From assembly GCA_948470475.1 (NCBI GenBank), contig OX419343.1, positions 26,250,378-26,314,377 on the forward strand: a DNA stretch of 64,000 bases, given 5' to 3'. The stretch comes from Galaxea fascicularis (taxonomy: Eukaryota > Cnidaria > Anthozoa > Scleractinia > Euphylliidae). The position numbers were made by a program, and so were the translations under genes. Positions 1 to 11,200 of this stretch are shown here, piece after piece. Numbering within the stretch: the first letter of the stretch is position 1; each line of letters opens with the position of its first letter. The notes beneath the pieces were generated by a model, which saw only the letters and a program-made list of their open reading frames with translations, did no database searches and was not told the DNA's origin.

Positions 1-160
1 TAATTATGTCGTTTCATTGATCATTCACACTGTGTACTTACAAAATTTGCAGTTTTTCATACCTTTACATGGTTAGTGACATAGTGAGGGAGACATAACT
101 GGTAATATTTTGCTTTTCAGTAGATCTTCAACTACTAATATATATTTTTCTTTATTTCAG

Positions 161-194
161 TGAGTCGTCAACTGCATCTGCTTTGGTTGCATAA
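161..194 (+). CDS. Probable 3' terminal coding exon of an upstream plus-strand gene (partial)
   Basis: A pyrimidine-rich acceptor ending in TTTCAG at 151-160 is followed by a short open stretch that can be read as ESSTASALVA and then TAA at 192-194. A canonical AATAAA lies 25 bases further on. This combination is what the last exon of a gene entering from the left would look like. The gene would converge tail-to-tail with SNX4. The reading phase cannot be fixed from this window, because another frame is also open to a TAA slightly downstream, so the residues are only one possibility and the gene is not identified. Confidence 0.35.
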
Positions 195-218
195 ACAAAG
201 AATGTAAACAGAAAATTC

Positions 219-224
219 AATAAA
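219..224 (+). terminator. Polyadenylation signal AATAAA
   Basis: Canonical AATAAA 25 bases after the putative stop codon at 192-194. It supports a transcript 3' end near 235-250 for the gene entering from the left. Confidence 0.4.
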
Positions 225-316
225 ATCCTCAGTTTGAGTTCACAAACAGTTTTTTTTTTTGAAGTCTTTAATAAACTTGGAAAGTGGCAAATGTCGGGCT
301 GGAGATGTAAATGACT

Positions 317-462
317 GGCCCCGGTTGTTCAAAGGCTGGATAGCGCTATCTTTCAGATAAATATCTATCCAGTGGATAGTGGAATTAGCTTCCCATTACT
401 TATCCACTGGATAATGATTTATCCGGTTAATAGCGCTATCCAATGTTTGAACAACCGGGGCC
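317..462. mobile_element. Palindromic MITE with GGCCCCGGTTGTTCAAA termini
   Basis: The termini are perfect 17-base inverted repeats (GGCCCCGGTTGTTCAAA and its complement). The interior is also largely self-complementary (GGATAGCGCTATC and TATCCACTGGATA motifs). No coding capacity. A diverged relative, interrupted by other insertions, lies in the amphiphysin gene at 13456-14689, and a related terminus is seen near 32432-32446. Confidence 0.75.
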
Positions 463-540
463 TGATTTGCAGATCAGATCTCGTATGCATGTACCACTAA
501 CCCCCACCTCCCCTCACCTCCCCTCACTCCACCTACATGA

Positions 541-672
541 TCAGCTTGATAGTAAGGCTCAGAGAACAACAAAGGAAAGTGAAAGGTGTTTAGTCATCTT
601 TCACATTCCTTGTTATTGTTTTTGTCTGCTTGACCTTCCAAGCTGAATTTTGATATTTTGAGAGCAGCCTAT
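541..672. repeat. Fragment of the AGCTTGATAG...GGCC(T)CAGAGAAC foldback repeat family
   Basis: Shares order and sequence with the copy at 16800-16977: AGCTTGATAG, AAGGCTCAGAGAACAAC, a CATCTTTCACATT core, then CAAGCTGAATTTTGATATTTTGA and a CAGCCTA end. The left arm is truncated here. It gives a chance 67-residue reading frame that is not a gene. Confidence 0.5.
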
Positions 673-1173
673 TATATCCAGACACTTGTCAATAATTATT
701 AATAGTGTCAGTGAATAATAATATTATTACAAACAATACTTGGCAACTAGTTACTGATGTCCACTGAAGTGAATGCATGTTGGTTTTTCAAAGTCATAGC
801 CAAAATAGCTAATTTAATATTCCTTTTCTTCACTTTAAATTTACCTAAATTGTTCATGATTTTTGCATCCCTGGTTGTCTGATATTAATGCAGCATGCCC
901 AAGCATTTCTTGGTTATATTATAACCTAAAATAGTAAACGTCCACTTGAAACCAGGACGTCATTTTGCTCTTTCACCACTGGTGTGACCTTGAGTGTCCT
1001 TGACATGATTGTATAATCTGCTGCTTGATGCTGTCACAGGCGCTGCGTTTGAAATTCACTGCATGCTTTCAGCCAATAATAAAAGAGATGGCGAATTCAA
1101 TGTATAATAGCTATTAAGGGCTCAGGTTCCTTGAGAAAACTTATTATTATTATACACTGTCCTGTTTACCAAT

Positions 1174-1179
1174 TTTATT
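1174..1179 (-). terminator. SNX4 polyadenylation signal
   Basis: AATAAA on the minus strand, 15 bases past the SNX4 stop codon. It implies a very short 3' UTR. Confidence 0.65.
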
Positions 1180-1193
1180 GAAAAAAGAAATTA

Positions 1194-1729
1194 TTATAAC
1201 AGTTTTGCGGTCTCCTTCACTTCTTCCCAAGCTGAAATTCCCTGGAAAATAGAACAATACACAAAGAATAACATTTGAAGAGAGTCATGACAAGCAAACT
1301 ATGATGTCCACAGTCTTAACATGAAAGAAATATTTAAAGGTTTGGAGCTCTATAATGTGTGCTGCAAATTAGGTTAAATGCTGGTAATCACATGCAGGTT
1401 AATTCTGGATTATGAAGAAAGTCTTTTTATGTCAGCCCAACAAGTTGCAAACTTAAATCTTTTTTTTTTTTTGTCACAATTTGACTATCATGCATAGATT
1501 TCCTGTTATTAAAATAAACAGAATAAGTAATGACTTACATTTTGACAAAGTGCTATCTGGGTCTTGATGTGTGCAGCCAACACTTCTTTCAAATCTCGAA
1601 CTTCTTGTTTCCTAAAGCGTTCATAGTCCTTTAGAGCTTCCTCGTTAAAAACTCTGAACAAGCAAAATAACAGTGAGGAGGTTTAAATCTTACAGTTCTA
1701 ATCAATAAATAACATTAGTATCACCCAAC

Positions 1730-1767
<38 letters not shown>

Positions 1768-4700
1768 GCTACTAGAGGACTATCGGTATTGGTAACAGTC
1801 CTTGAGTCCTCTTTCATTATATTCCCAAATAAACATTTCTTCAACTTGCATTTGCTAACTTTATCATTGCCTTTTCTGTTCGACCAGTTGGGTTAGACCC
1901 TTCACCCTCAAGGGCCACGAGAAAATAGCCCATTTGGCTTCACCTCATGGGCTACAGGTCTAATTGTTAATTAGCAAGATCTGAACCTGAGATCCTCTTT
2001 GGTGGTCTTCACAGTTTCTTCAGCATCATGTATCTGTTCTTCCAAGTTGCCAATCTTTGTTTCCAGCACTTCTGGAGTTTCAGCTCCAAAAAGCATTGAT
2101 GACAATCCTTTGAATGAGAATCCACCTGACTTGGGTGGAGTTTGGCCACTTTCAGTTGCTTCCTGTAGCAAATGAAAACACATTATCAGTAGTGTCTTAT
2201 GCTTATGATCAAATGCATTTTTTCACTAGCTTGACAATCTCAATTCTATAAAATTTATAGACTTTTGTTATGAGATACTCAGACTGTAAGGTGAATTTAA
2301 ATAACCTTTTGAGCAACCATGGCATCTTTCTGGGTCTGCTTGTTTGTCAAGTTTTCATCAGCTTTCTCCACATCATACTGTCGAAGTTGTTGCCTATGAG
2401 AAACTCCCCTGCAAGATAAACAACACGCACAAGTGTACTTACATGTACCAAAAAGCTAAACGAAGAGAATTTACATCAAGCTGCCATTTTTTCAGAAAAC
2501 TGTGATACAGTTTGACAAAAATATATATATATATTATTGACTACATGTAAATACTCACTTTAACACTTCAGAAAAGTGAAGATATTCTTTAAGATGCTCT
2601 GAGAAGTTCATGTCATCTTCTTCAAGCACATCATCAACAGAAGCTGCAAGTCTGGCAGGTTGAAATAGTTAAAACAAACTTCTAAGAAATGATAGTCACT
2701 TTCCCAGACATTCATATACTATGCATGACAATATTATGAATAAGATAACAAGATAATAATTATTATTGCAAATCACGGGTGATTAAAAACTGCAAAGTCA
2801 TGCACCTGTCCATGTAGTGGCCTGACTTTTGCAGTCCATCGCCCATCTCCTTCTCCAACGTACTCCAATCACTGCAAAAATGACATCAACATTTGATTTA
2901 CTATCATTCAGTAATACACACAGGGTTCATACCTGTCTTGAAAACCCTTGAATTTTAGGAGTTTAATTTCAAGGCCTTCAAAATATTTGAAATAAATTGG
3001 TTTTTGGTCCTTTAAAGTCCTTGATTTTTAACTCTTAAATGCTCTAGGGTTTAGGGTAGTGAGTGCAAAATTAATGTTTACGCAAACAGCTTGCAAACAT
3101 CTTGCAAAACACCAGTCCCATCGAAATTTCTCTTGTGCACATGTACATTGAGCCTCAATCACACCATGTCTTCATGCTCTCATTTTGAGAAGTTCTTGAA
3201 TTTTTAAAATAGGGTCCTGGAAAGTCCTTGAATTTTTGGCCTAAGGCAGTTACTCTCTTCTCTTATGCTAAATACTGGGTCTTAATGCTACAGTATTGAG
3301 TCAATCTGGTCTGAAAAAAGGACATAAATGCCACATGTGGGTTAAAGACAATATGAAAAGGATGCGTTTCCAGTAATGGCATAGAAAACAAAATGAAAAT
3401 ATTCTGGTACATGCATAAAATGGCGTTAACTTTTATTACATAGCCTCCTGCCATAAAAACTTACAGTGTTTAAAAAGATGGAAGGTATGTTAAATTAATA
3501 TAGATTATGTGAACTATTATATTTTAAAAATAACTAGTGCTACAACCAGTTGCAAAATTGTTGAGACATTCGCCATCAAAAACGTCTCTTCTTTCTCTAA
3601 AAAGAAGATTACTAAAGGTAAAGATTCACAGTAAATGGCTTAGAATCACGTCTTTACAGACCGTAAGAATAAAAACGGAGTTATATAAGTACTCTATATC
3701 GAAGCTTAAGAATGTTTTCGGGTTTGCTCCGTAAAAGCAGTGAAATACGCTCCGATCACGTCGCACGATAAACGGCACAAAATGAGCTTTATCCGCTGGC
3801 CATTTTTAATCCACGTGATGTAAGACAATGAAACCCTATTTGTTTTAAACACCTCATTAAAAGCAAAAACTACAATAGCTCTCGCCCAGATTCCCTAACT
3901 AATAAAGTGGCCATACAGTGCACTAGCATTGAGACAACCAGTTGCAAAATTGTTGAGACATTCGCCATCAAAAACGTCTCTTCTTTCTCTAAAACGCTGC
4001 TGCTAACAAATCTGTGAGATGCAATACTCATCCCCTCCCTCTCCCCCTTTCAAAGTTGTTCCTCAAAGTTTCGAGCATGGTGCTGCACCATTAACAACTT
4101 TGATAAGAGGGGGAGGGGGAGGGAAAGCGGAAGATCATGGAAACGTCATTCAAGGCCAAATGGCGTACAGTGTCTCAAGTATTTTTGCAACTCGTTGTAG
4201 CACAGACAACTTGACAAGTAATCACCTCTGGAAAAAGAGTCTATCAAGTACATCTACTAAATTACATTCACATCATTTTTAGAGGCTTTGTAAGAACATT
4301 TAATTAGTAAAATATATCAAAGTATGACGTTCAGCTTACCTAAAAACCTTGCCATAAGTAGCATGATGTTTGTGAATGGAATATACTAGATCAGCAATGT
4401 GCTAAAATTCAAAAAAGGCAACTTCTCAGTGATTATTCTTATCTATAGGGAACAATGCCTAAAATTACAAGTCTTGGAACTAAATTCAGTTGCACAGACC
4501 ATAGTTTTGGACATCTTCCCTCAAGACTGAATCAGAGCATTTAAAATTTCTTCAAAAATACCATTAAGACAGTGTTGATGAAAATACTGGTACCTGACTA
4601 GGCACAAGATGGAAACTACAGCTGTATTTGTATATAATGAGGGTATTTACAGCCTTTTTTATGCGAACTTGGGAGAATGATGTGGATAAATTAATTCTTT

Positions 4701-7700
4701 CTTCAGCCAAATAACACTTTTTGATCACAAACAAGCCAGTTATAGAGTGCTGAATAGAATACCTGTCTAACTTTAATCATAGCTGCCACATTGGTGCCTA
4801 AATTCTCTGCATAGTGCTTCATATCTTCAAATCGTCTGTCTGGTTCTTTGACTGATGCACTCCAGCTTTTTAATCTGGAGTCAGTCTAAGAGGTTAAAAG
4901 TCAAATTAAATAGCATTAGCTCCCCTGTTGAAGATCTGGTTGGATGGTAACGAAAGAAGCCATAACACCTTGATAAAGGTTTCAGCATTATGAGTATAAT
5001 GAAGTTGTACTGTATGATTTCTTTGGTGTGCCTGTGCACTAGATGGGTTTGTTCACCTTGCTTTGATAGTTTGTGGCTTGGACAGCATCTTTCCACCCTT
5101 CCTCCTAAAAAATGAATACAGTAAAAGCAAATAACGAAAATAAAATACAAAACAAACAACAACAACAACAACAATAATAATAATAATAATAATAATAATA
5201 CAATTATGATTATGATTATTACTATGACCAAGACCATGACCATGATAATGATTATGATTATGATTATAATTATTGTAATTATACCATATCAATTACCGGT
5301 ACGTGTGACTAGGTACACTGTACATTAGAATGGGGCTGCTAGTAAGGACCAGGGAGTAACTAGGATTTTAAATAGGTGGAGGAATGGATTGAAGTAGATG
5401 GCTGCAGATGATGAGCACAAACCTCACAAATGCAACTTGCTGCATTTTGGGGCAAAAGTAGCTGGTGGAAAGTGGTCTGACAGACAGTGGGAATCTGCCA
5501 TTTATCAGCTCCTTAATGTCAACCCTGCAAGCAGAGTCAGTTCGTGCTGTATTCACCAGTAGAAACGTTGGTAACTATTTTTTTGGTTATTATTTAAAGC
5601 AGTGGAGACCCCATATTTGCTATCAATGAACTTTAGTGTAAAGTAAGTGGCAGATATTTCATTATAGGCAGCAAAATCGCCAGCTGCTTACAAATTTTGA
5701 CAGGGCTACATCCCAGCCATATAAATATCTCTAATTGAAGTATGTTTTACTGTACATACCTGGTGAAAGAAACTAGTGAATGTGAGATCCATTGATAACT
5801 GCGGATGAGCTGCACATCTTAAGAGAAATTTCTGAAACAGTGAAACTGTTCATAAAATCATGGGAAAAGATGGATGTTTCCAAGCAAAAAATAACTTGAT
5901 TATTGAAAGTAAGAAATTTAACAATACATCTGCTTACTTCAAGGGCTGCCTTCCTTTTTTCTATAAAGTCTGGATCAAACTTGTCTGCTGCAATTCTCAG
6001 GGCTGCAATGTTGATCTGGAGGAAATACAAATAGCTCATTATTTGATAGAGTTGCAAGCAAAATGCAATATCCTGCATATAATGACCACAAATTAACTTT
6101 AGAAATAAATATTGTTAATAAATTATTTTATCCTTTTTTTCTTACCCTTTTCTCTGGCAACGGTGGAACAATCAACTGCAAGCAAAAAAAACATGTGTAA
6201 ATAGTGTGACAAGTGTAAAGGTTGCTGCTTGCAGGCTAGATGCATTTCTGATCTAAAAGTTACACTGTATTACATACTAATATTACAACCTATAACTCTT
6301 GAAATTACTACAATATTAAATTGATAATAATAATATGTTGTCTTACTGATGGGAAGTTGGCCACAAGGTAATTTCTTAACAGTTCAAATTCACTATATCT
6401 TCTCCATATTGACGAAGACATATCTGGTTCCCCAGCAGGTGGCCCGCCATCAATGTACCTACAAACAACATTATTATGTATGACTTGGTGAATATTCCCA
6501 GTATCATTATTGATACAATACTAACACCATGCCCTGTTAGAACTTGTTATTATTGCTATTGTGTAGCAACAGAAAAATATCCACTCCCCCCACCCCCACA
6601 GAAGTTTTTTGGCTTGCACCTCCACCCCTCCTGAAATTCCAATTTATTTCCATATGTTTCTGTAAAACACTTTTTCTTTTGATTTTCTCACCCCCTTCCC
6701 CTTGGAATTTCTACTGACCTTCTGTGGGGGAGGAGTGGATATTCTCTGGAACTGAATATTGTGAATGATGTATATGAAATGAATCATATGAACTGCGGAA
6801 ACAAAATCAAATGAAGTCTGATCCTCGCAGTTGTGTATGCAATTATATGTATTGCAAAAGAAGCCTGAAAAAAATTCAGGACTTCAACAGGGTTTGAACC
6901 CGTGAGTTTGCGATAGTGGTGCAACACTCTAATCAACTGAGCTATGAAGCAACAGACATTGGGAGCAGGTCAGGCCTCCTTCACAATTGTAAATAATTGC
7001 ATACACAACTGTGAGGATCAGTCTTCAATTGAATATTGAATATTGCTATCATTGTTGCCATCATCATCATCATTATCACAATAATAAAAAAATTGTCAGC
7101 CATTGTTATCGTTGTTGTTATTGTGCAGCCCCCCACCCACAGTAGGTCAATGGGAATTCCAGGGGGTAGGGGGTGGTAAATGCAAAAGTTTATAAAGAAA
7201 AGTGTGGAGCTAAATTGGAAATTCCAGAGGGGTGTGGTGGGGAGGGTGCAAACCAATTCAACTTTAGTGGGGAGGAGAGGGGGGGAAATGGATATTTTCT
7301 GGAACCACACATCACTAATATTATTACTACTACCAATGTCACCATTTGCTTCTTGATTTTAGTTCAATGATTTGCCGACTCTATTCATGAACAGTTGTTT
7401 CTTGTGGAAGAGGGTTTGTCATTGACAACAAGAACTATGCCATACCCATAAATAAGACATCACACAAGACAAACTGAGTGGGAAGGGTTGGGGTGACGTT
7501 GGGTCGACTCTGGGCCAGGGGCTGCAGTATAAGGTTGTTTTAAAGAAAAAATATTATCCAGAGAAGTTGACATTCTGTAGTGGTTACAAACCTGGATCTG
7601 CATAGCACCTGCCCTTTCCTCTCTCTTATTAGGACAATGATTAATAGATCGGATTGACAAAGAGTACAAAACTTAGTCATCTGTGCTGTGTAAATTTATG

Positions 7701-8156
7701 TTTACAAAGTGTCTCTATGTCCGGCAGCCGAAGGGCAGCCGAAGAGAATTTTTAAAATACTCGGTGTCCGACAGTCTGATTTTCTTCGTTTTCAGGGTAG
7801 ATTATGACAATTAGGTTAGGGATAAGGGCTAGGAGACGAGGTATATGGATGTTTATATTAGGAAATCACCGATATTAAAATCACAACACAAGAAAATTTC
7901 GACTGCCGGACACCGAGTATTTTGAAAATTCTGTTCGGCTGCCGGACATTTAGACAGAGGCTTATGCTTAAAACTTCATAAGCAAAGATCGCACGACTTA
8001 CTTGGTTTCGATGAGGTAAACCGTATACGGTTCTTTGAGAATATCAGTATACCTCTTTTCAGAGTCAATTATCGATATAATCAGTGTGTTCAACAAACTT
8101 CCTTCTGGAAAATATTGCACTTTCTTAGCCTCCTCTTCACCCAAATAATCCGCCAT
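1194..8156 (-). CDS. SNX4: Sorting nexin-4 (PX-BAR protein), 14 coding exons, 426 residues
   Basis: Coding exons, 5' to 3': 8156-8002, 6458-6347, 6175-6146, 6015-5938, 5831-5760, 5104-5057, 4885-4763, 4401-4340, 2871-2806, 2651-2559, 2408-2306, 2162-1987, 1653-1539, 1241-1194. All junctions keep phase (1281 coding bases; vertebrate SNX4 is about 450 residues). Sorting nexin-4 binds PI3P on early endosomes and drives tubular recycling and autophagy-related sorting. Residues about 25-145 form the PX domain, with the signature WRRYSEFELLRNYL and PPLPEKR. Residues about 165-420 form the helical BAR region, including WSTLEKEMGDGLQKSG and LEEQI, which match SNX4 rather than SNX7/30. The start is the first ATG after the divergent promoter; the N-terminus is shorter than in vertebrates. 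The donor after exon 11 is GTTATT, unusual but GT. Introns hold several MITEs and a SINE-like element. Confidence 0.93.
2921..3250. repeat. Repeat-like segment with recurrent CCTTGAATTTT motifs in a SNX4 intron
   Basis: The motif AAAGTCCTTGAATTTT or close variants occurs near 2940, 3013 and 3219 with intervening unique sequence. This looks like a degraded interspersed repeat. No coding potential and no clear boundaries. Confidence 0.3.
3542..3994. repeat. Exact direct repeat of about 61 bases, 392 bases apart, in a SNX4 intron
   Basis: The segment beginning ACAACCAGTTGCAAAATTG and ending CTTCTTTCTCTAAAA occurs at about 3542-3602 and again at about 3934-3994 with no visible difference. The roughly 330 bases between are not obviously repetitive. 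This may be a recent segmental duplication or the remnant of an element with terminal direct repeats. Confidence 0.6.
4029..4124. mobile_element. Small foldback element with CCCCTTTCAAAGTTGTT arms
   Basis: The left arm CTCCCCCTTTCAAAGTTGTT is mirrored by AACAACTTTGATAAGAGGGGGAG on the right, around a short loop. This is a MITE-type palindrome inside SNX4 intron 8, with no coding capacity. Confidence 0.5.
5154..5290. repeat. Compound trinucleotide microsatellite (AAC)n(AAT)n plus degenerate GAT/ATT tract
   Basis: Runs of AAC then AAT from 5156 to about 5203 continue into a degenerate ATGATTATG-rich tract. The tract sits in a SNX4 intron just upstream of the exon at 5057-5104 and creates spurious poly-Leu and poly-Ile reading frames. 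Confidence 0.85.
6568..6747. mobile_element. Foldback MITE with ATATCCACTCC...GGAGTGGATAT termini
   Basis: AATATCCACTCCCCCCACC at the left is mirrored by GGGGAGGAGTGGATATTC at the right, with CACAGAAG and CTTCTGTG just inside. It lies in SNX4 intron 1. A diverged relative follows at about 7129-7304. Confidence 0.6.
6808..7031 (-). mobile_element. tRNA-like sequence enclosed in terminal inverted repeats (SINE/MITE hybrid)
   Basis: The outer arms of about 35 bases are inverted repeats (TGAAGTCTGATCCTCGCAG and its near-complement CTGTGAGGATCAGTCTTCA). Between them the minus strand carries a tRNA-like unit: an A-box-like TAGCTCAGTTGATTAGAG (complement near 6930-6948) and a perfect B-box-like GGGTTCAAACCC (complement 6890-6901). 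It is non-coding and lies in SNX4 intron 1. A tRNA-derived SINE normally lacks such termini, so this may be a MITE that captured a tRNA-like unit. Confidence 0.6.
7129..7304. repeat. Diverged second copy of the G-rich foldback MITE
   Basis: Shares GGAAATTCCAG, TGCAAACC and GGGGAGGAG...GGATATTTTCTGGAAC with the element at 6568-6747. It is more decayed. SNX4 intron 1. Confidence 0.45.
7718..7949. mobile_element. Foldback MITE with ATGTCCGGCAGCCGAA termini
   Basis: The left arm ATGTCCGGCAGCCGAA, then AAAATACTCGGTGTCCGACAGTC, is mirrored at the right by GACTGCCGGACACCGAGTATTTT and TTCGGCTGCCGGACAT. Arms of roughly 70 bases surround a short unique loop. Located in SNX4 intron 1, near the first exon. 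Confidence 0.75.
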
Positions 8157-8224
8157 GTTTTTCGTCTTCTAGCCCTCCACGCATGCGTTTTGTCAGTGTC
8201 AGCGGAAGAAAAGTAGACTCCAAA
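8157..8224. promoter_or_regulatory. Shared divergent promoter of SNX4 and the amphiphysin/BIN gene
   Basis: Only 68 bases separate the two start codons. Seen directly: an NRF1-like palindrome ACGCATGCGT (8179-8188), an ETS-like GCGGAAGAA (about 8202-8210), and an AANATGGCGG (YY1-type) motif overlapping each start codon: AAAATGGCGG at 8222-8231 plus, and AACATGGCGG on the minus strand at 8150-8159. No TATA box. NRF1, ETS and YY1 sites are typical of TATA-less bidirectional housekeeping promoters; factor identity is inferred. Confidence 0.75.
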
Positions 8225-11200
8225 ATGGCGGAAAAAACGGACAAGGGCTCGGAGAGAAGTTTTTTGGCTCGGACGGCGAGCATTACGACAAAAAGAGCCA
8301 AGCGAGCTCAAGAAAAGGTAAAATAATGATCTTGTCTCTCATTTCCGTGACTCCTTTCCTTGGAAAATTGGAGATACACGTGGAAAATGATTGTTTAAAT
8401 GATAATATGGGTGGGGGTTTGATCGCTTCTATCGGTAATCTGCAATTCGAAGCTGGCGTTGATAAATTTTCTGATTTTGCCTTATCTTTAATGGTTGTTA
8501 TGTTTAGGTTATGCAAAAGCTTGGTAAAGCAAACGAGACAAAGGATCTGACATTTGACGAGTTTGTGACCAACTTCAATAAACAACAGGTCAGGAAGGCT
8601 GACTTAATTGGCCGGTTAAGGTACTAAGCCAGACTAAACTAAAAGCTGATCTCCAGCGCATTCTGGTGTTTTATTTTTAAATTTTAAGTCAGTTTTTTCG
8701 TCGCGCCCATTCCTTCCGCATATTTTCAAATTGTTTTGTTTTGAAACTCTCAAAGTTGCGTGCAAAGATTGAATGCATGCGTTAAATTCATCACGCGCGA
8801 TAATTTTGTGGAGCGTGAAATGCATGCAAATCTTTGGTTTCAGTATCTTGCTGAAACTTTAGTTTGTCCGGAAGTAATAAGACGGTCAGTTTACTTCCTG
8901 AATCGAAATCGTTTGCATTATTTGCGTAAAACCCTTCCATTTTCTATGTAAGTCTTAACATGAGTGTGTTTTAAACAGTGTATCATTCCACATACGTACG
9001 TACAGTAGTTTCAGCGTAATTATTTTTCATTTAAGTTAATTAGCGTGAGTTTCAGCTAACGAATAAAAGTAGAAGCATTAAAATAACATCAATACTATAA
9101 GGAGGAGTAAAGTTTAGATGGTTTGAGAGATGTCAAGGCCAAAAGCGGTGGCAGTCCTTTCTACTGCTTGGACTTTTAAGATTGTCATTCAACGACTACG
9201 GGACTATGGACCGCAGTAGGAGCCGATTTTACTGTTTGGAAATATAATATTCATATTCTTAGATTACAGGACTGCGGATCGCAGTGGCAGTCCGTTCTAC
9301 TGCTTGGTCTTTTAACATTGTAATTCAATCACTACAGGACCGAGGTTAGATAGTAACGCTTCTAGGTGGAGGGCTATTCTGTATAATTGCTCCATAATTT
9401 GTAATCAGTATTTTCTCTGTGTAGTCCAAGGATGAGATCAATCTTGCCTAACAGTTCTTCTTGTCCTGTTTTACAGAGTGCAGCACAGAGACTACATAAA
9501 GAATTAAAAAATTATTACACTTGCATAAAAGGTGAGAATAACATACAGCTTAGACAACTTATTATTGTGCGAATCCAAAAACTGTGAACACTTTGATTTG
9601 ATTTTGACATTCCGCATTGTGCAGTAACCAATCAGAAGCAACATGAAACCACAAACAAATTACCATTACTGTTTGCGTGTTAGATTTCTTGTGGCCAATT
9701 GGCTTTTTATTTCAAACACAATTTCCACATAAAATATTTTAGTGCTCACAGTTTTTGGATTTTCACAGTAAGCTGTTGTACAGTGACTGTTACTAAGAAG
9801 TTCTTTTCAAATCAATACAATTATTTATCTCATCAAAATGCCATCTACATGTATTTTAATTTTTACAGCAATGCTAATTGCCAGCGATGCATTTGGCGAT
9901 GCTGTTAGAGAGGTTTATGAACCTGAATGGCCAGGAAGGGATAAACTTATTCAGTATTTAGAGGTTTGTGATAACAAAACATGTTCCCTGTAGCATTTGA
10001 TGCTTTTAAGGCAGCGTCGATATCACAGTCTGTATCCTGTTTGTTGCAATCTTACAGGTGCTATGAATAGAATCAATTCCAGTGTAACCTCCTAGTGCGA
10101 AAGAAGTTGAACTTGTGCCCTTGTTGTATATTGTTTTTGTCCAGTTAGATAATCAACTGTTCCAAGTATTGAGCAACCATGGTTTTATAGTCAAGAATTG
10201 TGTAAAATAATGATGGGGCTACAATCATCACTCTTTGATCAGAGACTCTGCACAACAGATGAGAGGTCTACTGAACTCTCACAGAAAAATCATTTACGTA
10301 CTGTAATTATTGCTTATAGGGCTTCATATTTACATTTTATTTCTAAGGAATTACACAACCAGTGGAATGAATTACAAGAAAAACTTTATGATGAAGTCAT
10401 CATTCCTCTAACTGCATATCAGAGTCAATTTCCTGATATAAAGGTATTTAATCATTGGCATCGTGTTTGTTTCTTATTCTACAGGTTAAACCTGTTGTTG
10501 CATATACCGGTAGTTTGTTTTCTAACCTTTTCACTCACTCACTCACTCATCGCCTTTGTGCCAAGCTGGCACATACAGCTATAAGGCCTCCTTAACCTTT
10601 GACTCTGGTGATTTTTGACAGGCTAGAATAAACAAGCGTGGAAGGAAGCTTGTAGACTATGATCGTTACAGACACAACCTGGAGGTATGTGACATTTTGT
10701 TCCCTAGTCATAATTTTGTCGGTGGTGATAATTTTAGCAGGAGATGTTTTCATCACACTGTTAGTTTCAATTTGCTAGGGGGAAGTTATGTGTAACTCTC
10801 ATCATCTTTTTTCCTCTCTTCTTCCGGTAGACACTGAAAGCTAAAGGCAAGACTGCAGATCCCAAGAAACTAACCCAAGTGAGTGTAACTGTTGAATGCA
10901 ACCATTGCAAGCCATCAAATTACCTGTTGTGAAGATGGTACTAATTAAATCAGATGTTGTTTTATGCATGGGTAAATATTTGTGAGGTCATGTGTTTTCA
11001 TATAAATAAACGGGATGGTTTCTAAAGAAACTGTGGTTCTACATCAGTGGGGCAGTTGTACAAAAAAAAATTTGGTTTTATCAACAAAGCTGATAATGTA
11101 AATTGATCACCATACAGGGATTCTAAAAGCTGACGTTTTGAGCATTTTGAGTGTTAGCCCTTTGCTCTGACAAAGGGCTAACACTCGAAATGTCAGCTTT

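Noticed and set aside
4881..5292. Minus-strand frames rich in Leu, Ile and Val
   Set aside because: They are translations of the AAC/AAT microsatellite and its degenerate tail within a SNX4 intron.
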